DNA of 64,000 nt from an uncultured Lachnospiraceae bacterium (GCA_910577115.1 CAJTMC010000019.1:1-64000), one strand, 5' to 3'; shown: positions 53,434 through 62,091, counted from the first letter of the stretch. Made by a program: numbers and translations. The notes: generated from the sequence alone by a model not told the origin.

Positions 53434-54702
53434 TTACAACAGATATTCCCGAAACCGCCCCGCGTCTCTTATGCTTACATTTGCTTCCATATAAACGCCG
53501 GTCTCCCGATACTCTGTTTCGTATACGACTGCATTCTCATTCAAAAAAGAAACAATGTCACCACGCTGATACGGTATCAGCAGCCTGCAATCCTGATAAC
53601 CGCCTGCGAGTTTCCCTGAGATCAATGTCAGCAGCGCCTCAATCCCGCTGAGCGACTTTGCCGACATATAAATTTTGTCGCCGCCTTGTATAGTCGCAAA
53701 TTCTCCCATTCCGCAAAGGTCTGCCTTGTTAAATACATAAATCATCGGAACATCTCCTGCGTCAAGGCTGCGCAGGGTTTCCGCCGTTACCTTCATATGC
53801 TCCCTGTGATTTTCATCCGAATAGTCAATAATCTGAAGCAAAAGGTCTGCCTCTTTCACTTCTTCAAGCGTCGAGCGAAATGCTTTCACAAGGCTGTGCG
53901 GGAGATTTGAAATAAAGCCTACGGTGTCCGAAAGCAGAAATGCGTTTTTCCCGAGAGGCGCAATCCGCCTTACAGTCGTATCTAATGTGGCAAACAGCAT
54001 ATCCTTTTCCAGCACCTGCTTTTCCTCATTACTTACATATGCGGACAACAGCATATTCATGACGGTTGATTTGCCGGCGTTTGTGTAACCGACAAGCGCC
54101 ACTCTCGGCATCCCCGACTCCGCCCGCTTTTTGCGCTGCGTTCTGCGCTCTCCTGAGATTTCCTCAAGCTCACGCTTCATGCTTGTAAGACGCTGTTCCA
54201 GACGTCTCCTGTCAAGCTCCAGCTTTTTTTCTCCGGCACCCTTGTTGCTCATTGCACCGGAAGCGCCGCCCTGCCTTGAAAGCGCTGCGTGAAGTCCCAC
54301 AAGTCTTGGCAGCATGTACTGAAGACGCGCCACTTCAACCTGAAGCTTGGCCTCCCTTGTGTGCGCTCTTGTTGAGAAGATTTCCAAAATCAGCGCCGTC
54401 CTGTCAATCACCGGACTCTCAAGCGCTCTTTGCAGATTCCTAAGCTGTATCGGTGAAAGTCCGTTGTCAAACACCACAATATCCGCTTCCAGCTCTGCCG
54501 CAGCCGCACGCACTTCCTCCACCTTTCCTGCGCCAATGTACGTTGCGGTATTGGCACTCTCCATATTCTGCTCAATTCTTCCGACAGGCTGCATATCGCA
54601 TGCCTTTACAAGACTCATCATCTCATCCATAGCAAGTCCAAACGCTGCGCTGCTTCTTTTGTCTCCGTTTATATGAACACCTACAATAAGCGCTCTTTCC
54701 AT
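53434..54702 (-). CDS. hflX: GTPase HflX
   Basis: A ribosome-associated GTPase involved in splitting stalled or heat-damaged ribosomes. Its N-terminal ND1 domain has YIGAGKVEEVRAAAAELEAD, followed by FDNGLSPIQLRNLQ and REAKLQVEVARLQYMLPRLVG. The G domain has G1 GYTNAGKST, G3 DTVGFI and G4 NKADL. 422 residues, normal. GGAGG is seven bases from the ATG. It is followed 31-130 bases later by the DUF3810 gene. Confidence 0.95.
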   Translation of the reverse strand: MERALIVGVHINGDKRSSAAFGLAMDEMMSLVKACDMQPVGRIEQNMESANTATYIGAGKVEEVRAAAAELEADIVVFDNGLSPIQLRNLQRALESPVIDRTALILEIFSTRAHTREAKLQVEVARLQYMLPRLVGLHAALSRQGGASGAMSNKGAGEKKLELDRRRLEQRLTSMKRELEEISGERRTQRKKRAESGMPRVALVGYTNAGKSTVMNMLLSAYVSNEEKQVLEKDMLFATLDTTVRRIAPLGKNAFLLSDTVGFISNLPHSLVKAFRSTLEEVKEADLLLQIIDYSDENHREHMKVTAETLRSLDAGDVPMIYVFNKADLCGMGEFATIQGGDKIYMSAKSLSGIEALLTLISGKLAGGYQDCRLLIPYQRGDIVSFLNENAVVYETEYRETGVYMEANVSIRDAGRFREYLL

Positions 54703-55108
54703 GTCAAATCCTCCATATTTTTATTACTGCTTACTATATTTAACGTTTCTTCGTTGTTTCGAAAATGTAACCCGAAAATTATTTTGATAATACTGCTGCT
54801 TTGTTTATAGTTTACCACAATTGATTCGTTTATTGGGAAAGGAAACAGAATTTCAAATAAAATCTGACAAAAAGTAAAGAAAGTCTCGATCTGACAGTAA
54901 AGAATTGGGAGGATACTGCCAGAAGGACACTTTCTTCTAAGGATTACTATATTGAAAAAGAGTTAAGTGATTCATTCGTGATGGAGTTGTCACGAATCTG
55001 TAAACAATATATCAAATTGTCTGATAATTGTCAATATTTTCTTATCAATTTCTTCAAATTTTTTCAAATTTTCCTGAATTTTATTTGAGTTTGTCCATTT
55101 TTTGGTCC

Positions 55109-55291
55109 TCATGTCCCGCAGTCAGCTATTTTAAAGTACTCAAACAGGGTCATTTGTTGTGATTTAACTTTTTGCGGCAGAAAGCTACTGATATCGGAAC
55201 AGCACATGGACATCATACGTTCCAAGGCATACCCGACCGCATAGAAAATAAAATGCGGTATTTTATAGATCCTCTTGGAACATTCCTTCAT
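55109..55291 (-). CDS. 60-residue hypothetical ORF, possible remnant
   Basis: The reading MKECSKRIYKIPHFIFYAVG and then ALERMMSMCCSDISSF is followed by KSQQMTLFEYFKIADCGT. It has no good ribosome-binding site and sits in a degraded region. The tail resembles transposase-like ends, but I cannot match a family. It may be only a shadow or remnant. Confidence 0.25.
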   Translation of the reverse strand: MKECSKRIYKIPHFIFYAVGYALERMMSMCCSDISSFLPQKVKSQQMTLFEYFKIADCGT

Positions 55292-55308
55292 TTCCGCAAG
55301 AAAAATAC

Positions 55309-55340
55309 GGGAAACTCAAAAAATGGGAAACTCAAAAAAT
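55309..55340. repeat. 16-bp tandem duplication
   Basis: Two exact copies of GGGAAACTCAAAAAAT lie head to tail, just upstream of the tRNA promoter. It looks like a replication-slippage or target-site duplication. Confidence 0.85.
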
Positions 55341-55351
55341 GAATTTTAATA

Positions 55352-55380
55352 TTGACATTCGGCATAATTATGTGTATACT
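55352..55380 (+). promoter_or_regulatory. promoter of the tRNA-Pro gene
   Basis: Consensus TTGACA (55352-55357), a 17-base spacer, and TATACT (55375-55380). It begins transcription ~25 bases before the mature tRNA. Confidence 0.85.
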
Positions 55381-55411
55381 AATACATGTCGTTGAAACGG
55401 CTACACAAAAT

Positions 55412-55486
55412 CGGGGTGTGGCTCAGTTTGGCTAGAGCGCCACCTTAGGGAGGTGGAGGCCGCAAGTTCGAATCTTGTCACTCCGA
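55412..55486 (+). tRNA. tRNA-Pro, anticodon AGG
   Basis: The 75-nt cloverleaf folds by eye: acceptor CGGGGTG/CACTCCG with discriminator A, D-stem GCTC/GAGC, anticodon stem CCACC/GGTGG with loop TTAGGGA (anticodon AGG), T-stem GCAAG/CTTGT with loop TTCGAAT. No encoded CCA. It has its own promoter and terminator. A34 is unusual for a bacterial proline tRNA and would need conversion to inosine for four-box reading. Confidence 0.93.
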
Positions 55487-55504
55487 CTGAACAATATAAT
55501 GGGA

Positions 55505-55540
55505 AATACCGCAGAACCAAAGGGTTCTGCGGTATTTTTG
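55505..55540 (+). terminator. terminator of the tRNA-Pro gene
   Basis: Perfect 14-bp stem (AATACCGCAGAACC, 55505-55518, with 55523-55536), a 4-base loop and then TTTTTG. It ends the monocistronic tRNA transcript. Confidence 0.93.
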
Positions 55541-55784
55541 TATTAATAAATCATATTCAATATAAGTTTCCAAATATCCCCTTGGCAATCCATTCACGTG
55601 ATTTGCAATCACCCTATCTTGTCACCTACTTGCACGCAATGCCTGTGTCAAACCGCATTCACCACATTCACTATACGCTGACTCATAAGTCTTTAATGGT
55701 TCCCTTTATACTCCTCTGAATAATCAGCAGTACCGCAGCCAGAACCTTTATGCTTCCTCTTTTTCCAAACCCATTCTATTTGAA
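55541..55784. other. intergenic region after the tRNA-Pro gene
   Basis: About 240 bases between the tRNA terminator and the stop of the hybrid kinase on the minus strand. No convincing gene; plus-strand reading frames here begin inside the tRNA. Confidence 0.5.
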
Positions 55785-58328
55785 TCAATTTTTGAATTGA
55801 CAGATAACTTTTAACAGTTTGTCTATGTCAATCGGTTTCGCCAAGTGTTCATTCATTCCAGCTTCCTTTGCCTTCCTGACATCTTCATCAAATGCGTTTG
55901 CTGACAGCGCTATAATCGGTATCTTCCGGGCGTCCGGTCTGTCCATACCGCGAATCGCTTGCGTTGCCTCAAATCCGTTCATTACCGGCATCATCAAATC
56001 CATCAAAATGCAGTCAAAAACGCCTTGCTTTGATGCCGCAAAGACATCTGCAGCAATCTTTCCGTCCTGCGCGATTTCAACTGTTGCTCCCGCGTCCTCC
56101 AGCATAAACTGTACAATTTCACAATTTAATTCATTATCCTCCACAAGAAGAACATGCATTCCCGAAATATCAGCAGGAACATCTTCCTCGAAAACGTTCG
56201 GAGATACCTCCTGATTTGTGTCAACCAAAATAGGCAGTGTAACAAAAAATACACTTCCCCTTCCAATCTCACTATCCACTTCGATAGTACCACCCATTTG
56301 CTCTGCCAGCTTCTTTACAATAGACATCCCAAGCCCTGTACCGTTATAAGTTGTCCTTGCATCTTGCTTTTCCTGCGTAAACGGCTCAAAAATATAAGTT
56401 CGGAAGTCTTCTCCGATGCCAATTCCGGTATCTTCGATCGCAAACTGAAATTCTGCCTTCCCCTCCGTAAAAAAGCGCTCTTTTACCCTGACAAAAACAC
56501 TTCCGTTTTCGCGATTATATTTTATTGCATTGTCAATGATGTTCATCAAAATCTCCCTTAGATGAAGCGAATTTCCGATCAATCTGCTATGCTGCAGACC
56601 AGTCTTATCCATCTCCAGGCGAACACCTGCCCCCTCCGCTTTCGGCATTAAAATCGTAATGCAATTTTCCAATAGTTCATTCAAATCAAATGGCTCTTCA
56701 ACGGCAGACTGATTTCCGCTCTCCAGTCTGCTGACTTCAAGCACATCATTGATAAGCGACAACAAATGCTTTGTTGATATCCTGATTTTCTCCCTACACT
56801 CCCTCTGTTTCTCAACATCATCAGAACTTTTCTCCATAATGGCAAGCATTCCCATAATTCCGTTAATCGGCGTACGAATATCATGCGACATATGGGACAA
56901 GAATTCGCTCTTTGCCATATTCGCCTGTTTTGCTTTCTCTAACGCTTCCATAATCACCTGATCCTGTTTTTTTCGTGTCACCATTGTCTCCGTAATATCC
57001 TGATGATATCCATTGAGACAGACTCCCGATTTATTAAATTTTCTGTCAGGCACACCACCGCAACGGACATAAATCTTCCCAAGTACCGGATGATTCCACG
57101 GGTAAACCACTTCCGAACGTCCGTTCTCTAAAATTTCCTGCACTGCCTCCTGTACCGTATCAATGTATTCCGCATCAATATTGCGAAACCAGCTTTGATA
57201 GCATTCTTCCGGCTCGATATCCTCACTCACGCCCAGAAGCATTCGCATGGTTCTGTCCGCATACATCCTCGGTTCACACCCCTCCTCCAATTCAATCGTC
57301 CAGATTCCGGTTCGAGATCCCTCCAGAATCTCCTCAAGGCTCTGTCTTGTTTCCTGCCTGTACTTTTCCTCCTGTTCTACCACAGAATTGACATCACGAA
57401 ACGCAAAAATCGCCCTGTTTTCTTCCGCCTCCATCCCTGTAACAGAAAAATGAACTTCCAGATTTTTTATCCCCTCAAGATTATCCTTCACCTGATAGCG
57501 GACATAATATTTCTTTTTCGTCCGAAGCTGCGCGAGAACATACTCTTTTTTTGTTACGGCACGAAGCCTCTTCTGATCACGTGGCACAACATACAAGGAA
57601 ATATACTGCTCCATCGCCTCCTGATAACTGTCCCCAAAATGAACAGTCCCAAACACTTGAAGGCGCTCACTTTCCCGATAAGCCTCGCAGGTATCCGTAT
57701 CAAAGTCCACCTGATAGATGCCCAAATAATCCACATTAAGGGCATAGAGGACGTTATGACTCCGTTTCTGAAGCTCCTGAACCAGATTTCGCAATCGCAG
57801 GGAAGAAACAATAAAATACGCCATAATTTGAAGCATATTCGATGTGTACTCCAATGACTTCTCCGGCGGATTATCCACACCATAAAAGCCGATAATTCTG
57901 TCATCATCATAGAGTGGAACAACCACAAGAGAATGGATACTCTGCCGTTTTAGGTTCTCATATTGAAGAGGATCGCTTTGCCGGATTTCTTCCAAATTTT
58001 TTATAACGATATGTTTGCCGACGCTGAAATTCCGGTACCAGTTCGCGCACACTTCTGCAGGAAGATTTTGAAGATTCTCCTTCTCTGGCCGGACTCCCTC
58101 CGCCACCCACTCATAGGTGTTGTCATCGCCGCCGGACTCATTTTGCTCAAATATATAGGTTCTCTCACCGTCCAGCGCCTTTCCCAGATATTCCAGCAAC
58201 ACTTCCAGTGATTGATCCGGAGTTTTTTCCAACAGAGCAACACGAAGTCCCTCATTAATGATTGCCTCTATATTCTGAACGCTCTGCGCCACATTTTCCT
58301 GCTGCTCCCGCCCCAATAAATTACTCAT
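55785..58328 (-). CDS. hybrid histidine kinase (GAF-PAS-HisKA-HATPase-REC)
   Basis: An ~847-residue soluble sensor kinase. A GAF-like domain occupies residues ~20-180 (VVVPLYDDDRIIGFYGVDNP). One or two PAS-type regions span ~200-440. The HisKA motif is KSEFLSHMSHDIRTPINGIM near residue 480. The HATPase domain follows with IMNIIDNAIKYNRENGS and DTGIGIGEDF. A C-terminal receiver has LLVEDNELNCEI, LMDLMMPVMNGFEA and LSANAF. No membrane helix was seen. ATG at 58328 follows GGAGG; the longer start at 58421 precedes that site. Input signal and partner are unknown. Confidence 0.9.
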   Translation of the reverse strand: MSNLLGREQQENVAQSVQNIEAIINEGLRVALLEKTPDQSLEVLLEYLGKALDGERTYIFEQNESGGDDNTYEWVAEGVRPEKENLQNLPAEVCANWYRNFSVGKHIVIKNLEEIRQSDPLQYENLKRQSIHSLVVVPLYDDDRIIGFYGVDNPPEKSLEYTSNMLQIMAYFIVSSLRLRNLVQELQKRSHNVLYALNVDYLGIYQVDFDTDTCEAYRESERLQVFGTVHFGDSYQEAMEQYISLYVVPRDQKRLRAVTKKEYVLAQLRTKKKYYVRYQVKDNLEGIKNLEVHFSVTGMEAEENRAIFAFRDVNSVVEQEEKYRQETRQSLEEILEGSRTGIWTIELEEGCEPRMYADRTMRMLLGVSEDIEPEECYQSWFRNIDAEYIDTVQEAVQEILENGRSEVVYPWNHPVLGKIYVRCGGVPDRKFNKSGVCLNGYHQDITETMVTRKKQDQVIMEALEKAKQANMAKSEFLSHMSHDIRTPINGIMGMLAIMEKSSDDVEKQRECREKIRISTKHLLSLINDVLEVSRLESGNQSAVEEPFDLNELLENCITILMPKAEGAGVRLEMDKTGLQHSRLIGNSLHLREILMNIIDNAIKYNRENGSVFVRVKERFFTEGKAEFQFAIEDTGIGIGEDFRTYIFEPFTQEKQDARTTYNGTGLGMSIVKKLAEQMGGTIEVDSEIGRGSVFFVTLPILVDTNQEVSPNVFEEDVPADISGMHVLLVEDNELNCEIVQFMLEDAGATVEIAQDGKIAADVFAASKQGVFDCILMDLMMPVMNGFEATQAIRGMDRPDARKIPIIALSANAFDEDVRKAKEAGMNEHLAKPIDIDKLLKVICQFKN

Positions 58329-58457
58329 AAAATGTCCTCCGTATTTTCCTAATATTAAAAAGTCTCTTCCCCGCTGCCTGTGTCCGGACCGCTCATAATC
58401 AGGATTGCAACTGCTATCCACAAATATCTTTTTGCCTGATATCCTATTCTCTTTTCC

Positions 58458-60128
58458 TTATTTCTCCCACTGCTGTAAAACAGATACAAACGCGGGAATC
58501 AGCTGTTTCTTTCTTGACACCAAATTTTTTAACACAAATACCTTCTGTTCCTTTGGCAGGCGAAATGCTTCCTGTACAAGCGCATTTGACCTGTCACCAA
58601 AGCAAAGAAGCTCTGTCTTTTCATAAACAATATTCGTGAGCATAAAAAAGCACATATCCACCTCAAGCTCTGCAAACTTCTCTTTAATATAAGGAATAAT
58701 CTTTTCCTTAATCTCATCCAGCTCAATACTGTTCATCGAATTAATCTGACCTACACGAAACGCAAAACCGTTTGCAGAAAAACTCTTATTATCCTGCTTA
58801 AAAATTTCATCCGCACTCTTATCACCTAAATTGCTTCCGGCTCCGAACATATCAAGCGCGAATTCCTCCGGTTCCACACCGCAAATCTCTGCCAACCGAT
58901 ATGCCGCTGCCTTATCAATCTCCGTTACCGTTGGTGACCGAAACATCAAAGTATCAGAAATAATTGCAGCCATCATAAGTCCTGCAATATTCTTAGGTAT
59001 TTCCACACCTTTTTCCTGATACATTTGATAAATAATTGTTGCCGTACAGCCAAGCGGCTGGTTTCTGAAATACACCGGCGCTACTGTTTCAAGCGTGCCA
59101 ATCCGGTGGTGGTCAATTACTTCCAAAATATCCGCAAATTCAATCCCATCCACTGTCTGGGATACCTCATTGTGATCAACAAGTATAAGCTGCTTTCTGC
59201 GCAAATTAAGCAGCATGCGGCGCGAAATCATTCCCACATAATTATCTTCCTCATCAAGCACGGGGAAATCATGATAACGCTTCTTTTTCATGATTACGCG
59301 GATATCCTCTGTCTTATCCGTAATTTTAAAAGTAGTCAGCTTTTCCCGTCTCATAAAATAACCAATCGGCATACTCTGATTAATAAATCTTGCCACCGTA
59401 GCCGTATCATGAGGCGTATTGATAATCACGCAATTGTGCTCTGCCGCAAAAATCTGAATGGTCTTTGACACCTTCGCGCCCATTGTAATCAGCACACATG
59501 CTGCACCCATTTCTATTGCACACAGCTGTGTCTCATACCGGTTTCCAAGAATCACCATATCCCCAGTGTGAATGTAATCCTCAAGCACATCAGGATTTGC
59601 TGTTGCAATCACCACATCACCGCCATCAAAATAACCGTTTTCGTCCCCCACAATCATCTGCGCATCAAGCGTCTCAAGAATATTTTTATAGGAAGTTTTT
59701 GCCCTTGACAAAATCGCATTATCATATACGTCCATATATGCATTTGCAATATCGCCGATTGTAATAATTCCAATCAGCTTTTTCCCCTCTATGACAGGCA
59801 GTGTTACATCTCCCCTGTCACGCATCAAATGCCATGCCTTCTTAAGCGATACATCTTGTGTCACGCCCTCGACATCGTCATTCATATCAATATCACGCAC
59901 ATCTGTCATAACATCATGCAGATAAACAGGTGATTCTGCGTGAAACGCATTCAATACATACTGCGTTTCCTGATTCACCTGACCTGCCCTTGCCGGAATA
60001 TAATCACAGCCATCGTCACATACATTCTTTAGATAGGAATATGCAATGGCTGAACATATTGAATCCGTATCAGGATTTTTATGGCCTACTATGTAAACAG
60101 GTCTCCTCACATTTTCTGAATTTTCCAT
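58458..60128 (-). CDS. manganese-dependent inorganic pyrophosphatase with CBS and DRTGG insert
   Basis: A family II pyrophosphatase of 556 residues. The DHH-phosphoesterase part starts YIVGHKNPDTDSICSAIAY. An insert of CBS (DVSLKKAWHLMRDRGDVTLP), DRTGG (ILETLDAQMIVGDENGYFD, residues ~155-245) and a second CBS (ITDKTEDIRVIMKKKRYHDF) occurs between metal-binding segments. Catalysis resumes with EVIDHHRIGTLE and the DHHA2 C-terminus. Such CBS-PPases are inhibited or activated by adenine nucleotides. GGAGG is upstream. Promoter at 60166-60194. Confidence 0.93.
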   Translation of the reverse strand: MENSENVRRPVYIVGHKNPDTDSICSAIAYSYLKNVCDDGCDYIPARAGQVNQETQYVLNAFHAESPVYLHDVMTDVRDIDMNDDVEGVTQDVSLKKAWHLMRDRGDVTLPVIEGKKLIGIITIGDIANAYMDVYDNAILSRAKTSYKNILETLDAQMIVGDENGYFDGGDVVIATANPDVLEDYIHTGDMVILGNRYETQLCAIEMGAACVLITMGAKVSKTIQIFAAEHNCVIINTPHDTATVARFINQSMPIGYFMRREKLTTFKITDKTEDIRVIMKKKRYHDFPVLDEEDNYVGMISRRMLLNLRRKQLILVDHNEVSQTVDGIEFADILEVIDHHRIGTLETVAPVYFRNQPLGCTATIIYQMYQEKGVEIPKNIAGLMMAAIISDTLMFRSPTVTEIDKAAAYRLAEICGVEPEEFALDMFGAGSNLGDKSADEIFKQDNKSFSANGFAFRVGQINSMNSIELDEIKEKIIPYIKEKFAELEVDMCFFMLTNIVYEKTELLCFGDRSNALVQEAFRLPKEQKVFVLKNLVSRKKQLIPAFVSVLQQWEK

Positions 60129-60165
60129 AGTATTATTCCTCCAAAATTTTCATTTTTTCACTAAT

Positions 60166-60194
60166 ATCCTACATATATTATTGCTTAAAGTCAA
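60166..60194 (-). promoter_or_regulatory. promoter of the pyrophosphatase gene
   Basis: On the minus strand TTGACT (60189-60194), a 17-base spacer, and TAGGAT with TG two bases before it (60166-60171). The -35 is in the spacer of the divergent promoter below. Confidence 0.7.
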
Positions 60195-60209
60195 GCAACT
60201 TGTTATAAT
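60181..60209 (+). promoter_or_regulatory. divergent promoter of the small-gene pair
   Basis: TTGCTT (60181-60186), a 17-base spacer, and TATAAT (60204-60209). It overlaps the pyrophosphatase promoter on the other strand, so RNA polymerase cannot occupy both. Confidence 0.55.
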
Positions 60210-60281
60210 TATGTAATAATTGAGTAATCGTTTCGCAATAGACGATTGCAAATCATACTATTGTAAAGGAGCAAATGAGAA

Positions 60282-60485
60282 ATGAAAAGGTTTGAAAAAT
60301 ACACTGTATTAGAACTTGAACAACTGGAAAAAGTCAAGAAAATCGGCGAATATTACGGAAATTCACAGGAACTCAAGTCCGCATGCCAGGAAGCATACCA
60401 ATTATACCGTGCCGGAAAAATTTCCGCAGAATGCTATGGCAGCATTTATTCAGACGCTTTCGATAACTATTTGGCACAGATTTAA
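60282..60485 (+). CDS. small hypothetical protein (67 residues)
   Basis: A short, charged, mostly helical protein: MKRFEKYTVLELEQLEKVKK, IGEYYGNSQELKSACQEAYQ, and a C-terminal CYGSIYSDAFDNYLAQ. Ribosome-binding site AAGGAG is ten bases upstream. It is the first gene of a two-gene operon with 60496. No family recognised; the size and helical content suggest a cytoplasmic regulator, but this is only a guess. Confidence 0.7.
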   Translation: MKRFEKYTVLELEQLEKVKKIGEYYGNSQELKSACQEAYQLYRAGKISAECYGSIYSDAFDNYLAQI

Positions 60486-60495
60486 AGAGGTACAC

Positions 60496-60732
60496 ATGAA
60501 TAATCATAATATGGAAAAAGCGGTTTTGGATACTCCCGTAAAATCCAAAAAAATTGACACAAGGCGTATGAAAGATATCATATCACAGCTTTCAGATGTA
60601 ATCTATTTGTTATGCAGTGCAAAGTCGGCAGATATCACCACTATATTTGATCAATTCACAAATATCACCCGTGAGGAACGTGAAGCATTAAATATCATTT
60701 TTCCCAATGATGTGGACAATGAAATGAATTAG
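60496..60732 (+). CDS. small hypothetical protein (78 residues)
   Basis: The ATG at 60496 follows AAAGAGG by five bases, so the longer frame starting at 60316 (inside the previous gene) is rejected. It reads MNNHNMEKAVLDTPVKSKKI, then DTRRMKDIISQLSDVIYLL, and TNITREEREALNIIF. Helical and without membrane segment. The ribosome-binding site overlaps the end of the first gene, which implies coupled expression. No family recognised. Confidence 0.7.
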   Translation: MNNHNMEKAVLDTPVKSKKIDTRRMKDIISQLSDVIYLLCSAKSADITTIFDQFTNITREEREALNIIFPNDVDNEMN

Positions 60733-60791
60733 ACCTGTGTACTTATTAATTATGATATCAGTGCAGCAGTTTTAGTTTTTAGTTGATATGC

Positions 60792-60825
60792 AAAAACCCC
60801 AAGCCGTATGGTTCAGGGTTTTTTA
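60792..60825. terminator. terminator between the small genes and the DUF6465 gene
   Basis: AAAAACCC pairs with GGGTTTTT around a ~15-base loop containing a partial second stem, with T runs on the plus strand. It can serve the plus-strand pair and the minus-strand gene that ends at 60861. Confidence 0.75.
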
Positions 60826-60860
60826 TAATCAAGTAAAATATACCACTTATTTACGCATAA

Positions 60861-61373
60861 TTAGTACAATCCGATACCAGATGCATAATCATCAATAACA
60901 TAATAAGCCATGCCCTCTTCAGGCTTTATGTACACTGCTACATTCTTAATAGAAGCTGCTGAATGTCCTTCCGCCACATAAGCATCTTTCACACGATTAA
61001 TAATGCTTTCCACAGATAATTCGTCTCTGCCTTTCATCTGTAAAATAATCTTCTGTGAAGGAGCCGCTTTCGTTGTCTTTGCAGGTTGCTTTGCTACTGT
61101 CTCTTTCTTTGCTGCTGTTTTTGTCGTTTTCTTTGTTGCCGCTGTTTTAACTGTCTTTTTTGCCGCTTCCTTAGTCTCAGGCTTTTCCTCTGCCTTCTCT
61201 TCGCTTACTGTCTCCGCTTTTACCTCAGGTGTCTCCTCGCTTACAACCTCTGCTGCCTTAACCTCAGCTTTTTCTTCAACCTGAACCTCAGGCTCCGCTG
61301 CCTTAACGGCACTGACTGTTTTTTTCTCTACTGTTTTCTTTGCTGCTGTGTTTTTTTCTACTTTTTTTCTCAC
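60861..61373 (-). CDS. DUF6465 protein with Lys/Ala/Glu-rich N-terminal tail
   Basis: 170 residues from a GTG start, which follows GGAGAGG. The first ~105 residues are low-complexity Lys/Ala/Glu/Thr/Val repeats (AAKKTVEKK, EEKAEVKAAEV, KKTVKTAATKKTTKTAAKK), resembling histone-H1-like tails. The final ~60 residues (QKIILQMKGRDELSVESIIN, ENVAVYIKPEEGMAYYVIDD) form the compact domain called DUF6465 in Lachnospiraceae. Function unknown. Promoter at 61536-61564. Confidence 0.75.
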   Translation of the reverse strand: MRKKVEKNTAAKKTVEKKTVSAVKAAEPEVQVEEKAEVKAAEVVSEETPEVKAETVSEEKAEEKPETKEAAKKTVKTAATKKTTKTAAKKETVAKQPAKTTKAAPSQKIILQMKGRDELSVESIINRVKDAYVAEGHSAASIKNVAVYIKPEEGMAYYVIDDYASGIGLY

Positions 61374-61810
61374 TTCTAACCTCTCCTGAACTAATCCTCT
61401 AATTTTATCTTTCCTATCGTTTCCAAAACAGTGCCTCTCTCATGCTTAATTGAAATTTCAGCACCTCAAAGAATTCCGCTTTGGCTGTTTATGCCTGACT
61501 ATTGTTGTCCACAGACTTCATAATGCACCTCTATTAATATACTCACATTTATTGATTTTGTCAATACCTGTGACAATTGAATTATGCAAATTTCTGCATG
61601 GATATAGTATCACATAACCGGCATTATTTCAATTTAATATGTAAAGTTTATGAAATTATTACAGCTTTTCCCGCGTTTCATGCAAAATATTAATATTTTT
61701 TTATAAAGAATTTCATATGCATCGCATAACTTTTCTTTTTTTTACCATACTACTATTCAGGAGACAGTAAATACTGCTCCTACAATATCATCGCAGCATG
61801 GAGGCAAAGT
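61374..61810. other. divergent intergenic region
   Basis: 437 bases between the DUF6465 gene and the DUF378 gene. It contains the minus-strand promoter at 61536-61564. Just before the DUF378 start a hairpin (AGGAG-CAGTA/TACTG-CTCCT, 61759-61781) lies in the leader. No other gene seen. Confidence 0.6.
61536..61564 (-). promoter_or_regulatory. promoter of the DUF6465 gene
   Basis: On the minus strand consensus TTGACA (61559-61564), a 17-base spacer, and TATATT (61536-61541). The leader would be about 155 bases long. Confidence 0.8.
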
Positions 61811-62026
61811 ATGGGAAATAAATTGATTGATGGCATCGCATTAACCATCGCCATTGTCGGTGCGGTAAACTGGGGCTTAATCGGCTTTTTCGATTTTAAC
61901 TTAGTTGCATCCGTTTTCGGAAGCATGAGCTGGCTTTCGAGAATCATTTATGCCTTGGTAGGCATTTGCGGACTTTATCTCATATGCTTTTATATGCGTC
62001 TTGGCAGTTCGGCAGACGAGGCATAG
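61811..62026 (+). CDS. DUF378 membrane protein
   Basis: A 71-residue protein with two membrane helices: IALTIAIVGAVNWGLIGFF and then SRIIYALVGICGLYLICFYM. VGAVNWGLIGFFDFNLV is the DUF378 signature. Topology suggests a small inner-membrane hairpin. Ribosome-binding site GGAGG is six bases upstream. It is monocistronic, ending at the terminator at 62039. Function unknown. Confidence 0.9.
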   Translation: MGNKLIDGIALTIAIVGAVNWGLIGFFDFNLVASVFGSMSWLSRIIYALVGICGLYLICFYMRLGSSADEA

Positions 62027-62038
62027 TACAAAGCTTCT

Positions 62039-62091
62039 ATCATAAAAACCTCACGCGGCACGTTGCAGGCTTCGCATGAGGTTTTTATGAT
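62039..62091. terminator. bidirectional terminator between DUF378 and pepD
   Basis: A perfect 15-bp stem (ATCATAAAAACCTCA, 62039-62053, with 62077-62091) and a 23-base loop. A/T-rich arms give U tracts in both directions, serving both converging genes. Confidence 0.9.

Larger units (their letters stand above)
54703..55351. other. degraded intergenic region
   Basis: About 650 bases with no intact gene. On the plus strand around 54885-55088 a frame without start reads WEDTARRTLSSKDYYIEKE and SFVMELSRICKQYI, protein-like, ending in low-complexity F/I codons. On the minus strand is the 60-residue ORF at 55109-55291. A 16-base tandem duplication sits at 55309-55340. The picture fits decayed, once-coding or mobile DNA. 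Confidence 0.45.

Noticed and set aside
55309..55340. CRISPR-like repeat
   Set aside because: Only two adjacent 16-bp units without spacers; a tandem duplication.
55453..55719. Plus-strand ORF starting in the tRNA
   Set aside because: It starts inside tRNA-Pro and passes through the terminator.
61003..61379. Plus-strand Leu/Phe/Cys/Val-rich ORFs
   Set aside because: They are mirror frames of the Lys/Ala/Glu-rich tail of the DUF6465 gene.
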